From Anaerolineales bacterium (lineage in GTDB: Bacteria; Chloroflexota; Anaerolineae; JAAEKA01), in NCBI GenBank assembly GCA_020634615.1, contig JACKBI010000007.1:186001-250000 (forward strand): a stretch of 64,000 nucleotides of DNA, read 5' to 3'. Below, piece by piece: positions 1-9,425 of this stretch; the first letter of the stretch is position 1, and every line of letters starts with the position of its first letter. The notes under the pieces were generated by a model that was not told the origin of the DNA, did no database searches, and saw only the letters and a list, made by a program, of their open reading frames with translations. The position numbers were made by a program, and so were the translations under genes.

Positions 1-1
1 G

Positions 2-502
2 CAAGAGTCAGGGCAGGCTGCTCTTAGCTTTGCACGGTCGCACGCGCAGGAACTGGGCATCGATCCCGAAGAATTCGACGATCTGGATATCCATATCCAT
101 TTGCCGGAAGGCGCTATTCCCAAGGATGGCCCCAGCGCAGGGATTACCATGGCAACCGCGCTCATCTCTGCGCTGACGGGACGGGCCGTCCGCCGTGACG
201 TGGCTATGACCGGCGAAATCACCCTGCGCGGCCGCGTGTTGGCAGTGGGCGGCCTCAAGGAAAAGATCATTGCCGCCCATCGAGCCGGCATCAAGATCGT
301 CCTCTTCCCGAAGAAGAACGAGAAGAGTCTGGTGGAGCTGCCGGCACGGGCACGGCGCGGCCTGGAGCTGGTACCGGTCGAGGATATGAACGACGTGTTG
401 GCGCGCGTGCTGCTGCCTGCCAGCGCTGACGAGGAGGTTCCGCGTGCTCGTCGGCGCCGGCCAAGATCTGCGGATGAGACTGCTGGCGAGGAGGACTCAT
501 GA
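2..502 (+). CDS. lon: Lon protease, C-terminal proteolytic domain (5' end outside window)
   Basis: ATP-dependent serine protease that degrades damaged and regulatory proteins in the cytoplasm. Only the last ~166 codons are present; the reading frame is open from base 2, so the AAA+ and N-terminal domains lie upstream. The S16 peptidase signature PKDGPSAG carries the catalytic Ser at 134-136, and the GGLKEK motif carries the catalytic Lys at 257-259, with the usual spacing for the Ser-Lys dyad. The C-terminus is extended by a charged Arg/Glu-rich tail of ~30 residues. The stop overlaps the next start by 4 bp (ATGA), so the downstream lipoprotein gene is probably translationally coupled. Identification is secure. 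Confidence 0.96.
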   Translation, partial: QESGQAALSFARSHAQELGIDPEEFDDLDIHIHLPEGAIPKDGPSAGITMATALISALTGRAVRRDVAMTGEITLRGRVLAVGGLKEKIIAAHRAGIKIVLFPKKNEKSLVELPARARRGLELVPVEDMNDVLARVLLPASADEEVPRARRRRPRSADETAGEEDS

Positions 503-1620
503 CAGCGACAACCAAGCAAGCGCGACCCGACTTACCAGGTGAACTGCGTACCGCACTGAGTCGACGATGGCCGCTGGTGGTGACCCTGATGCTCGCTGCT
601 ATGCTGGCTTCGTCCTGCGGCATCTTCAACAGATCCAGCACCTCCGCATCGACCGACTTTCTTGTGCAGACCTTGCCGGACGATTGGACGCCGATGACCG
701 AACCCGCCGAGGTCAACGGCTTCCAGCAGGTCAGCATCGACGACGACGAAGCTAAGGAGTATCTGCTGTTTTTCTACTACGACTCCCAGGTCGGAGCCAC
801 CAACGGGCCCATCGGCGGCATCATCTACGACGGCCAGGATGACACCGCCATCTACGATCCCAATACGGTGATTCCCATGCCGATGCAGCCGCTGGCCTTT
901 TTCGTGCCCTATCGCTTGCTGCCTGACTGGACGGCAGGCAAGGGGCAGGGCTATCTGGGCGACGAGAGCGTCACCTGGGAGGTTACGCCTGAAGACCAGA
1001 ATTCAGGATTTGAAGCCGAGCTAGTCGTCCAGGGGATCGGGGCCAACGGCGCCACCACCCGTCTGTCGCTGTTTCGCTGGCTCGGACCCAAGAACGGTTA
1101 CGGTGTGACTTACTTCCAGGGCAGCTACTCGATCACGATGCCCGACTGGACGGCCGGCGAGGGACAGCGGATCGACAAGGTTGTTACATTAGAGGCGTTC
1201 AACGACCGCAGCAAGTTGTGCAGCCAGACTGACTGGACGCGCCAAAGCACGTCCGCACAGTTCACCGCAACGCCGTCGAATGTCACGTTCTGTCTGGGCG
1301 CAATCCCCGCGCAGCCGACGTATCCCGAAGAAGTCGTGTTGGCCTGGCTGAAAGAGCAGAATTCTGAGTTCGCCCTGACACAAGACTCGCAGGATCAGTT
1401 GTTGCTGGTGGTTCCGAACCCGCCTCAGCAGATCGTGTCGCTCATCTATCCCGGCACGGCGACCGTCTCCGGTACGGGCAACACCACCATGTCCACGATG
1501 ACGGTGGAGTCGACCATTGTGCAAGACGGCGTCCAGCGGGTTGTCAAATGGCATCTGCGGGAGGTCATGGCGGCCGAGGGTGGCGGGACGACTCGCTGGC
1601 GCATCGAGCTGGCGGAGTGA
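499..1620 (+). CDS. Putative lipoprotein of unknown function
   Basis: A 373-residue protein I cannot assign to a family. The N-terminus has Arg residues followed by a hydrophobic segment (about residues 24-39) ending in LASSC, a lipobox-like sequence, so Cys40 would be lipidated and the rest exposed outside the membrane. The body is acidic and rich in Trp, Tyr and Thr, with two DWTAGxGQ-type segments, and looks mostly beta. The start overlaps the lon stop by 4 bp. The link with lon is positional only. The signal sequence is convincing; function is unknown. Confidence 0.8.
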   Translation: MTATTKQARPDLPGELRTALSRRWPLVVTLMLAAMLASSCGIFNRSSTSASTDFLVQTLPDDWTPMTEPAEVNGFQQVSIDDDEAKEYLLFFYYDSQVGATNGPIGGIIYDGQDDTAIYDPNTVIPMPMQPLAFFVPYRLLPDWTAGKGQGYLGDESVTWEVTPEDQNSGFEAELVVQGIGANGATTRLSLFRWLGPKNGYGVTYFQGSYSITMPDWTAGEGQRIDKVVTLEAFNDRSKLCSQTDWTRQSTSAQFTATPSNVTFCLGAIPAQPTYPEEVVLAWLKEQNSEFALTQDSQDQLLLVVPNPPQQIVSLIYPGTATVSGTGNTTMSTMTVESTIVQDGVQRVVKWHLREVMAAEGGGTTRWRIELAE

Positions 1621-1639
1621 GCACGCCGAGGAAGCATTC

Positions 1640-3052
1640 ATGGATTTCTTAACCTCCTCTGTCTATCAGACGACTCCTGACCAGGTGGCAGGCTGGCTGG
1701 CCGACGGCCAGAGCAACACGCTGGCATTCCTGCCCGACAGCGCCAGCCCGCGCAAGATGGCTGAGACACTGGTTGCCCTGGCCAATACCCATGGTGGCGC
1801 ACTTCTCATTGGCGTTGCTGCAGGTGGGCAACCCGGCGGATTGCTTTCAGCACAGGCAACCGAGAACCAGGCAGTGGCGGCGGCGCTGATGGCTGAGCCG
1901 CCACTGGTCCTTCCATTGCCAGAACTGATCCAGATCGACGGCAAGGATGTTTGTGTGGTGCACGTTCCGGCAGGGTTGTCGCAGGTTTACAGCTTGAAAG
2001 GGCAGTACTGGTTGCGAGACGACCGCGAAAATCGTACCATGAGCACTGCCGAATTGCGTATGGTTCTTGTTGCTCGGGGCGAGGCGCATTTTGAGTCCAG
2101 TATTGTCCCGGGAGGCCAGCGCACTGACCTCGACGACTCCCTTGTGGTGGCCTATTTGGAACGGCTGGCCGGCCTGACGGCCACATCAACTTCAGAGGCA
2201 TTGCTGACCCGCGGCTGTGTCAAAGCGACCCCGCAGGGCGAGTTTGTACCGACGTATGCCGGGATGCTTCTTTTCGGACGCTTGCCGCAACAGTTTCTTC
2301 CCGCAGCTGAGATCGTGGCGGTGCGTTATGCCGGGCCAACCATGGGTGACGAATTCGTTCGTGAGGATATCCATGGGACGCTGGCGGAGCAAATCAGGCG
2401 CGCCGAAACTTTCATCGCGACCAACATGCGCCGGGGAATGCGCATTCGAGGCTTCGCACGCGAGGAGGTGGCCGAATATCCGCTGGCCGTCGCGCGTGAG
2501 GCGGTGGTCAACGCGGTCGCACACCGCGACTACAGCGTGCGCGGCGATGGCATCAGGTTGTTGATGTTCAGCGACCGAATGGAGATCTACAGCCCCGGCC
2601 GGCTGCCCGGGCATGTCACGCTGGAAAACCTGGTCAGTGAACGGTTCAGCCGCAACGAGGTGATCGTGCAGGTGCTCAGCGACCTGGGTTTCATCGAGCG
2701 GCTGGGCTACGGCATCGACCGAATGATCGCCGCGATGCAGGAGGCCGACCTGCCCGCGCCGCGCTTCGAGGAGACGGCGGCTGGTTTTCGTGTAACCATG
2801 TTCGGCCACGGCGCGAATCTGGTCAGCGCGTCGGCTGAGACCCAGCGTTGGGGCAACCTGCTGCTGAACCCGCGCCAGGAGCAGGCGCTGGCTTTCCTGA
2901 CGCAGAACGGGCGGATCACCAATCGTGACATCCAGCAGCTTAGCCCCGATGTCAGCCCGGAAACGATCCGCCGTGACCTGTCAGACCTTGTGGACCAGGG
3001 GCTTCTCATCAAAATCGGGGAAAAGCGCGCCACGTACTACATTCTGAGGTGA
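1640..3052 (+). CDS. AlbA_2/Schlafen-type DNA-binding protein with HATPase_c_4 and C-terminal winged helix
   Basis: A 470-residue protein of the group often annotated 'ATP-dependent DNA helicase' or 'putative transcriptional regulator'. The N-terminal part (about 1-140) has the AlbA_2 (Schlafen AAA_4) pattern, with ALANTHGGALLIGV in the core. The central part has EAVVNAVAHRDY (about 287-298) followed by GDGIRLLMFSDRMEIYSPG, typical of the degenerate GHKL ATPase domain. The last ~55 residues form a DeoR-like helix-turn-helix (ITNRDIQQL...SPETIRRDLSDLVDQGLL). ATG 1640 is preferred over an earlier in-frame start because GAGGAA lies 8 nt upstream and the earlier start would overlap the previous gene. 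Probable DNA-binding regulator; target unknown. Confidence 0.85.
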   Translation: MDFLTSSVYQTTPDQVAGWLADGQSNTLAFLPDSASPRKMAETLVALANTHGGALLIGVAAGGQPGGLLSAQATENQAVAAALMAEPPLVLPLPELIQIDGKDVCVVHVPAGLSQVYSLKGQYWLRDDRENRTMSTAELRMVLVARGEAHFESSIVPGGQRTDLDDSLVVAYLERLAGLTATSTSEALLTRGCVKATPQGEFVPTYAGMLLFGRLPQQFLPAAEIVAVRYAGPTMGDEFVREDIHGTLAEQIRRAETFIATNMRRGMRIRGFAREEVAEYPLAVAREAVVNAVAHRDYSVRGDGIRLLMFSDRMEIYSPGRLPGHVTLENLVSERFSRNEVIVQVLSDLGFIERLGYGIDRMIAAMQEADLPAPRFEETAAGFRVTMFGHGANLVSASAETQRWGNLLLNPRQEQALAFLTQNGRITNRDIQQLSPDVSPETIRRDLSDLVDQGLLIKIGEKRATYYILR

Positions 3053-3471
3053 CTTGGAGGGGGCGGGGGCGTTTGGAGCACGGAGGCGCGAAGGCGCGCG
3101 ATGGGGCGCGAAGTTGGAGGCGCGATCTTGCGTGTGTTCTTCGCATATTCTTCGATCTGCCCACGGTTCGCTGCTCTTCGGGCTTCGCTATGCTCGATGC
3201 GTACATGATATCCGGAACGCGCAGGCCAGTTCTCTTGCCTCGCGCTTCGTGCGCTTCGCGGTGCTTCGCATTTTCGTGCTCCAGACGCTCATTCCAATAC
3301 CGCTCAAGATACGTGGTTTGCTATCCGAAGCGGTGATTTCCCTCTTTTCCTTCCTTTCCCTCCTTTCCCACAATATCCCACACATATCCCACATTTTCAC
3401 ACATTTTGTTGCTTAAGGTGACCTTATTGACATATTTTATGGCAAGTGTTATACTTAGTTCGACATAATAA
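3053..3471. other. Repeat-rich spacer upstream of the NACHT/CHAT unit
   Basis: No credible gene. The left half holds GCGCGAAG-type words (about 3080-3125) and the right half the complementary CTTCGTGCGCTTCGCG words (about 3238-3290), so the strand can fold back on itself. The same word family lies at 42660-43012. A pyrimidine-rich tract follows at about 3338-3410. The last 45 bp hold the promoter listed separately. Confidence 0.6.
3427..3455 (+). promoter_or_regulatory. Sigma70-type promoter for the NACHT-CHAT unit
   Basis: TTGACA at 3427-3432, a 17-bp spacer, and TATACT at 3450-3455. The -35 is a consensus match and the -10 differs at one position. Transcription would begin near 3462, about 10 nt before the first ATG (3472), giving a very short leader; no Shine-Dalgarno sequence is visible. 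The unit therefore appears to have its own vegetative promoter. Confidence 0.75.
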
Positions 3472-6400
3472 ATGATTACTGTCAACATGAACTGCATTAT
3501 GGATACTTACACAAATCAAGTCAATCAACTACCGGCTCCGGTTCGCAGTCGTCTATTGGGTGATGTGAATCTGGCCGAACCAGGTCTGGCGCATACAGTG
3601 GCCGCCCGGATGTTGGACGCGTCCGGTTATCGCACGCGCAAGCATTTCCAGTCGCCCGATGCGATTGACGGCCTTGCACGAGCGGCAACCGAAGCGCTGG
3701 TGGCAACAATCGTTGCGCTGGGCGGTGACCAGGAACGTATGGCGCTCTACCTGGATCTGTTGGAGCGCTGGCTGGATCAGGAAGCGGTAGTTGGTGAGCT
3801 ATCTCAAGTGATCGATCCACGCTTCGACAGCGAGTTGGACCTGGCGATGTTGGCGCAGGAATTCGTGGCCATGGGAGAAGCACCCGCTCTTCCTGAAAAT
3901 CAGTCGCTCATGGAAGCTTCCATCGCGCGCTTCGTTTCTGAGTTTCACGACGCGATGACCCGCGAGTCTGCATTCAGCGCGTCGATGACACCTCAGTTGA
4001 TCGCTAAATTGGCTGCGCGCGCCAACGCACGTGTGACCAGTCTGAGTGACTTTGGCACCCTGCCTGCGTCGTTGCTCCGCAACGTCGCAGGCGATAGCGA
4101 TTTCAGCGCAGCTGTACCCCTATCAGTTTCTGATCACAGCGCGCTGGCCCAAGGCGGGCTGGCCATTTCCGGTACGGTGCTGGGCCATGTCGTCCAGGTG
4201 TATCAAAGCGCGCCCGGTCCCGCCAGACTGGCCCATGAGGAAGTTGAGCGTACGCTTGTAGCCTATCTGCGTTGGGTTCGCAACGCCTACGACAAGGCCC
4301 GTTTGTACGGCCTGGAGAGCGCGCCGGTCGCCAGGCCGGCAGCCGTACAGAAGCTGTCAGATGTATTCATTCCCGTGTCGTTACGTCGCCACTGGCCGCC
4401 GACGCGTCGTGAAGCTGAACATGCCTTGATGGGTCTCAGCGGGCTGGACGCGCTGGTGGCATGGCATAATCTGATGCAGTCCAGGGAGCGCCTCGGATCG
4501 ACGGTTGAGTTTAGGAACGCGTTGGAGTTGTCTGACCGGCTGGCAATTGTCGGTCCGGCAGGCACCGGCAAGAGCACGATACTGGCTTTTCTTGCAGCAG
4601 CGCTGGCCAATTTTGGACTGACCGGCATGCCGCCAAACTTCGCATTGTCTGATGACGAACCGCTGATCCCCGTGCTGGTGCCGTTGCGCTATTATCGAGA
4701 TTATCTGGAGCGCATCCAAAAGTCAACGTCGTTATCTGATCCTTGGGTCGGAACATTGGCTGGGTTCATTCCGTGGTACCTGCGTCGAAGAAATCCGGCG
4801 TTGGAACTCTCACAGGATTTCTTTGATCGTATTCTCACCGGCGGTGGCTGTCTACTGATGATCGACGGACTGGACGAAATTGCCAACCGTGAGCAGCGCG
4901 GTCAAATTCGTCAAGAGGTCGAAAACCTTGTCCACGATATCTATCCTGGCAATCGTATGATCGTCACTGCCCGCGAAGCTGGCTACCGTGATGAAGCAGT
5001 CTTTGGCGATGACTTTCTGCGGCTGGATGTCCAGCCAATGGACGACGCGCAGATTTCTCTGCTGGTAGAAAACTGGTGCGAACGATTGTTTCCAGAAAGT
5101 GTAGAAGAAAACCGGGACAAACTGGTCTATGCTATTGGACAGATCAACGCATTGCGCAACGAGCAGAACCTCCCACCCTTGGTCAGCACGCCCTTGATGA
5201 CCACAATGGTGATCAGCATCCAGTGGGGCGAGACTGAACTGCCGCGCGAGCGCGCTCGTTTGTATGAAGCCTGTGTGCGGGCGATCATCCAGGCTCAATA
5301 CATCCCAGACGACCCCGCCCGCCAGCAGTTGATCAACTGGGGCGGTCCCTGGGAAGCGCAACGCGACTGGCTCAGCGAGTTGGCACTGGCAATGCACAAA
5401 GGCGGTCGCGGCAGCGCCGCGATCCGTGAAGAACAAGTTCGCTCGATCCTTGCGACATCGCTGGATGGTAAGGAAGTAGACGCCTTTCTGAAGGCGGTGC
5501 GCTATCGCGGTGGACTCTACGAAGAGCGCGCTGAGTTCTTCCAGTTCGTTCATCTCACCTTTCAGGAGTTCCTGGCGGCGCGGTTACTGGCAAAGCAGCG
5601 CAAGGCGGGCCGCACTGCGGTCAAGAAATTCATCTCTGACAGTTGGTGGCGCGAAGTCCTTCTGCTGACCTACGGCTATCTGCAGATGGACTATCCGCCA
5701 GAAGCCGTAGAGTTCATTAGCTGGCTGTCCAGTCTGCGCGGATCTGATGAGATCCGTATGGCCGGCGCTGAGATTGCGGGCGCGGCTTTGATGGAGATGG
5801 AACGACCCGACAGCAGACAACGGCTGGTGCAGGCCAATCGCCTGGTACGGCTGCTGTCCAATCCGGACATCTCCGTGCCGTCGCATCTTCGTGCTTTGGC
5901 TGGCCGGACGTTATCGCTATTGGGCGATCCGCGACCTGGTGTCGGTCTTGACGCGTCCGGGGTGCCCGACATCGTTTGGTGTCCGGTGGACGTCAACGAT
6001 CCAGGGGATGTTGCGCGACTCAGTGACAAGTTGGACAGCGAGTTCTCGATCAGCAAGTATCCAGTTACTGTGGCCCAATTTCGGGCGTTTGTGCAAGATG
6101 GTGGCTATACTGAGGCGTGGAAAGCCTGTTGGACGGATGAAGGCTGGGATTGGAAGGCCGGCAGCGACGGGCCATACGTGTTGCACGACAACTACGGCTA
6201 CGCCAACCATCCGATGGTAATGGTTACGTTTCATGAGGCTGCAGCATTCTGCAAATGGCTCAGCATCAAACGCGGTGAAGACATCGGGTTGCCTACTCAG
6301 ACGCAATGGGAACTGGCCGCTACCGGTGGCGGCCGCCGTGCGTTTCCGTGGGGCGACGGTCAGCCTACAATTGATCACGCCAACTGGTCGAATAGCGAGA

Positions 6401-6672
6401 TTGCGTCAACCACGGCCGTAGGGATCTTCCCTGCGGGCATGACCGCGGGCGGAGTCGCTGACATGCCTGGCAATGTCTGGGAATGGTGCGATATCTGCCA
6501 AGCGATTCCGGCCGGGCAGCAAGCTGAATCCCGAAACTCCGCTGACAACACACGCGCTGTGCTCGGCGGCTCTTACATGGATACTACGGACACAATGCGA
6601 TCCGGTCACCGGCTGATGAGTTCGCCAAGTTACCGTGATCTGGACTGCGGCTTTCGGATCGTCAGAAGCTGA
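3472..6672 (+). CDS. NACHT-family STAND NTPase with C-terminal FGE/sulfatase-like domain (putative NLR-type sensor)
   Basis: A 1066-residue three-part protein. Residues 1-220 are a helical region I do not recognise. Residues about 223-246 carry QGGLAISGTVLGHVVQV, which recurs at the C-terminus of the next gene product. The NTPase has Walker A GPAGTGKST (361-369, Lys367) and Walker B LLMIDGLDE (461-469), followed by the helical region typical of NACHT proteins (HLTFQEFLAARLL). Residues about 832-1066 form a formylglycine-generating-enzyme/C-lectin-like domain (SKYPVTVAQFRAF, GNVWEWC, ending GFRIVRS). STAND ATPases act as ligand-gated oligomerising switches, and here the C-terminal domain would be the sensor. 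ATGs at 3487 and 3499 are alternative starts. The partner is the CHAT protease 39 bp downstream. Role in defence or programmed death is inferred. Confidence 0.88.
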   Translation: MITVNMNCIMDTYTNQVNQLPAPVRSRLLGDVNLAEPGLAHTVAARMLDASGYRTRKHFQSPDAIDGLARAATEALVATIVALGGDQERMALYLDLLERWLDQEAVVGELSQVIDPRFDSELDLAMLAQEFVAMGEAPALPENQSLMEASIARFVSEFHDAMTRESAFSASMTPQLIAKLAARANARVTSLSDFGTLPASLLRNVAGDSDFSAAVPLSVSDHSALAQGGLAISGTVLGHVVQVYQSAPGPARLAHEEVERTLVAYLRWVRNAYDKARLYGLESAPVARPAAVQKLSDVFIPVSLRRHWPPTRREAEHALMGLSGLDALVAWHNLMQSRERLGSTVEFRNALELSDRLAIVGPAGTGKSTILAFLAAALANFGLTGMPPNFALSDDEPLIPVLVPLRYYRDYLERIQKSTSLSDPWVGTLAGFIPWYLRRRNPALELSQDFFDRILTGGGCLLMIDGLDEIANREQRGQIRQEVENLVHDIYPGNRMIVTAREAGYRDEAVFGDDFLRLDVQPMDDAQISLLVENWCERLFPESVEENRDKLVYAIGQINALRNEQNLPPLVSTPLMTTMVISIQWGETELPRERARLYEACVRAIIQAQYIPDDPARQQLINWGGPWEAQRDWLSELALAMHKGGRGSAAIREEQVRSILATSLDGKEVDAFLKAVRYRGGLYEERAEFFQFVHLTFQEFLAARLLAKQRKAGRTAVKKFISDSWWREVLLLTYGYLQMDYPPEAVEFISWLSSLRGSDEIRMAGAEIAGAALMEMERPDSRQRLVQANRLVRLLSNPDISVPSHLRALAGRTLSLLGDPRPGVGLDASGVPDIVWCPVDVNDPGDVARLSDKLDSEFSISKYPVTVAQFRAFVQDGGYTEAWKACWTDEGWDWKAGSDGPYVLHDNYGYANHPMVMVTFHEAAAFCKWLSIKRGEDIGLPTQTQWELAATGGGRRAFPWGDGQPTIDHANWSNSEIASTTAVGIFPAGMTAGGVADMPGNVWEWCDICQAIPAGQQAESRNSADNTRAVLGGSYMDTTDTMRSGHRLMSSPSYRDLDCGFRIVRS

Positions 6673-6711
6673 TACAGAACTTCCGACGCCTGGATGTGAG
6701 ATTAACCAACA

Positions 6712-7887
6712 ATGAACCACAACACTGAAATCTCATCTGTTCGTTACTTTGACCTGCGTTTGGACAGAACCGAACATGGTGCGACGGCAACTGTGATCAA
6801 CTCGCCTGCCGGCCAATCCACTTCACCGGTAGCTGTCAACTCTTTGTTTGAACTGACCAATTTGCAAGTTACCCAGTTGACAGCGGAAGATCAGATTGGG
6901 CTGGGGATCACGCTGTGGCAAAGCCTCTTTGGCCCACCGGAAATTGCCGAACTTTGGCGCGCGAGCCATGCTGCAGGTAGTCCATATCTGCGATTGACTA
7001 TTGGCGACCCCGAATTGGCGAGTTTGCCGTGGGAGCTCATGTACGATACGCGAACCGACAAGTTTGTGGCGTTGGATGGACAGGCGGCGCTGATTCGCTT
7101 TCTGCCGTTGCCTATTGGCATTGTCGCTTCACCGGTTGAGTTGCCGCTACGCATACTGTTTACTGGCTCATCGCCTGCTGGTTTGCAGCGCATCGACGTG
7201 GACAAGGAACGGAAGTTGCTGGCAGATGCGCTGCCAAAACAGGCCTTGACGCTGCTTGGCAGCCAGGAATCGGTCACGCTGAGTCGACTGGCAGCTGATT
7301 TGATGGCGGGCGCGGTCGTCTGGCACTTCGCCGGTCATGGTACGGAGCAAGCTTTGATCCTGGATGACGGTGCTGGCAATCCGGTGACCGTCGATGCATT
7401 CACCCTCGGTATGTTGCTGACAGGCTCCGGTGTGCGCGTGGCGTTGGTCAATTCCTGTCGCACTGGCGCTGGCGGCGCGGTCGTATCCAGCGTGGCTGGG
7501 GCGCTGCTGCGGGCTGGCATTCCCTCAGTAGTGGCGATGCAGTCGGAGATCACTGACGAGGCCGCATTCGCCTTCTGCAAATCGTTCTATCAAGCAATTG
7601 CACTGGGGCGTTCCGTGGAGCAGGCAACCACCTCCGCTCGTCGCGCTGTGTATGGTCTTGGTAAGGTGGGTGGCACTGGCTGGTGGATGCCGGCCCTGTT
7701 CTCGCGTAATGATATCCCCTTGGTTTTGGTTAACGCGGCCACTGTGGAAGAAGCTACCTTCAATAGGAGGCAGGCTGCCTCAAGTCATACGCAAGCCAGC
7801 GGCGGCAGTGCAATCAGCCAGGGTGGCGTGGCCATTAGCGGCACCGTTGGCGGTAGCGTAGTCACAGTATCATCCTCGAAATCGTAA
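6712..7887 (+). CDS. CHAT-domain (caspase-fold) protease with C-terminal amyloid-like signalling segment
   Basis: A 391-residue protein. The N-terminal half has the usual CHAT lead-in (LASLPWELMYD...RFLPLP). The peptidase core has WHFAGHG with predicted catalytic His209 and LVNSCRTG with predicted catalytic Cys249, the His-Cys dyad of clan CD peptidases. After a Ser/Ala-rich linker the protein ends in QGGVAISGTVGGSVVTV (370-386), nearly identical to a segment in front of the NTPase of the upstream NACHT protein. That arrangement (effector with C-terminal motif, NLR with the same motif before its NTPase) is the one described for bacterial amyloid signalling sequences. Likely effector cleaved or activated upon NACHT oligomerisation; substrate unknown. 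Same transcript as the NACHT gene. Confidence 0.9.
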   Translation: MNHNTEISSVRYFDLRLDRTEHGATATVINSPAGQSTSPVAVNSLFELTNLQVTQLTAEDQIGLGITLWQSLFGPPEIAELWRASHAAGSPYLRLTIGDPELASLPWELMYDTRTDKFVALDGQAALIRFLPLPIGIVASPVELPLRILFTGSSPAGLQRIDVDKERKLLADALPKQALTLLGSQESVTLSRLAADLMAGAVVWHFAGHGTEQALILDDGAGNPVTVDAFTLGMLLTGSGVRVALVNSCRTGAGGAVVSSVAGALLRAGIPSVVAMQSEITDEAAFAFCKSFYQAIALGRSVEQATTSARRAVYGLGKVGGTGWWMPALFSRNDIPLVLVNAATVEEATFNRRQAASSHTQASGGSAISQGGVAISGTVGGSVVTVSSSKS

Positions 7888-8153
7888 TCAATTCGGTGGG
7901 GAAAATCGACGGCGGGGTTGTTGTTCAGGCAGGCGCCTGTATGGTATCATAGCGCACGTTTGCAAGTTGCCATTGCATGGTTCGCTTGCTCGAATAGGAC
8001 ACTGATGTGCAGGGAATCTTCTGGCAAGCTTGATGGCTTCGCTTGACTTCTAGCTCTGTCCCTGCAATTCGGGAAATGATTCGATTCGGAATATGAGCGA
8101 CAGCAGTCAAACTGACGTTTACCTCCGCTGACCCAATATAGAGGAGATCTTTC

Positions 8154-9425
8154 ATGGGTTTCACGCTTGATACTTCGCACATTCGTTCCCTGTTTCCTTC
8201 GCTCCGCCAGGAGGTTGATGGCATTCCCGCTGTGTTTCTTGACAATCCCGGCGGCACGCAGGTTTCGCAGGGCGTCATCGACGCAATGAGTAATTATCTC
8301 GCGCGGCACAATGCCAACCGCGGCGGTGCATTTTGGACCGCTCGTTGTAGCGACGAAATCATTGATGAGGCGCATCAGGCGATGGCTGATCTGCTCAATG
8401 CAGCATCGCCCGACGAAATCGTTTTCGGTCCCAACATGACCACGCTGACATTCTCCGTTAGCCGGGCAATCGGGCGCCAGATTGGTCCAGGTGATGAGAT
8501 CATTGTTACTCGTCTTGATCACGACGCGAATATCACCCCGTGGGTAATGATGGCCGAAGACCGCGGTGCTACGGTGCGCTGGGTGGACTTCGATCCTGAA
8601 ACGTACATGCTGGACTTGCCCGGGTTGCGCAACCTGATCAACGAGCGCACGCGCGTCGTCGCCGTCGGCTACGCTTCAAACGCTGTCGGCACTATTAACG
8701 ATGTCAAGTCGGTCTGCGGCTGGGCACGCGACGCTGGCGCCCTTTCGTTTGTCGATGCAGTGCAATACGTGCCGCACGGCCCGGTGGACGTTCAGGATCT
8801 CGGATGCGATATGCTGGCGTGTTCAGCATATAAGTTCTTCGGACCACACATGGGTATCCTGTATGGCCGCTATGACCTGTTGGATCGATTGCAGGCCTAC
8901 AAGGTAAGGCCAGCCAAAAATGTCCCGCCAGGTAAGTTCGAAACGGGCACGCAAAGTCATGAGGGCATCGCCGGTACGCTGGCATCAGTCGAGTATCTGG
9001 CGGAAGTTGGCCGACGCTATGGTGGTCAGTATAGAGCAGGGTTCGATCAATTTGACGGCCGCAAATTGGATCTACGATCTGGCATGACAGCTATTGAACA
9101 GCACGAACTTCAATTGAGCGCGGCGGTTCTCGATGAACTTGAAACGATCCCAGACATCGAGATTCACGGCATCACCGATCGCGATTGCCTCGATCAGCGG
9201 GTTCCCACGATATCGTTCACCTGGCCTGGCCGGCACCCGCGGGCGATCGCAGAGGCATTAGGCAATCAAGGTATTTTCGTTTGGGACGGTAACTACTATG
9301 CTTTGGCGGTGACCGAACGGTTGGGGCTGGAAGATAAAGGGGGCATGGTTCGCATTGGTGCGGTGCACTATAATACATTGGATGAGATTGGACGGCTGGG
9401 CGTCGCATTGCGCAACCTTATATGA
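8154..9425 (+). CDS. Class V aminotransferase / cysteine-desulfurase-like protein
   Basis: PLP-dependent enzyme of the SufS/NifS superfamily, 423 residues. It shows VFLDNPGGTQ near the N-terminus, the LDHDANITPW segment with the cofactor-stacking His, and CSAYKFFGPHMG with the Schiff-base Lys227. It most resembles the 'cysteine desulfurase-like, VC1184' subgroup, whose substrate is not established, so sulfur transfer from cysteine is only a possibility. GGAG lies 8-10 nt before the start. It overlaps the MEMO-family gene by 4 bp, which implies joint expression. No other Fe-S assembly gene (sufBCD, iscU) is nearby. Confidence 0.88.
   Translation: MGFTLDTSHIRSLFPSLRQEVDGIPAVFLDNPGGTQVSQGVIDAMSNYLARHNANRGGAFWTARCSDEIIDEAHQAMADLLNAASPDEIVFGPNMTTLTFSVSRAIGRQIGPGDEIIVTRLDHDANITPWVMMAEDRGATVRWVDFDPETYMLDLPGLRNLINERTRVVAVGYASNAVGTINDVKSVCGWARDAGALSFVDAVQYVPHGPVDVQDLGCDMLACSAYKFFGPHMGILYGRYDLLDRLQAYKVRPAKNVPPGKFETGTQSHEGIAGTLASVEYLAEVGRRYGGQYRAGFDQFDGRKLDLRSGMTAIEQHELQLSAAVLDELETIPDIEIHGITDRDCLDQRVPTISFTWPGRHPRAIAEALGNQGIFVWDGNYYALAVTERLGLEDKGGMVRIGAVHYNTLDEIGRLGVALRNLI

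Noticed and set aside
3049..3416. Two ~100-residue open frames between the AlbA_2 gene and the NACHT gene
   Set aside because: They lie on CGCGAAG/CTTCGCG repeats and a pyrimidine tract, overlap each other in two frames and have no ribosome-binding site or family pattern.
3472..7887. Search for a reverse transcriptase or template repeat beside the NACHT-FGE gene
   Set aside because: None found in the window; a DGR can only be proposed, not supported.
7888..8153. Spacer before the cysteine-desulfurase-like gene examined for a riboswitch
   Set aside because: Only short imperfect pairings (GCAGGGA with TCCCTGC, about 50 nt apart); no known riboswitch core recognised.
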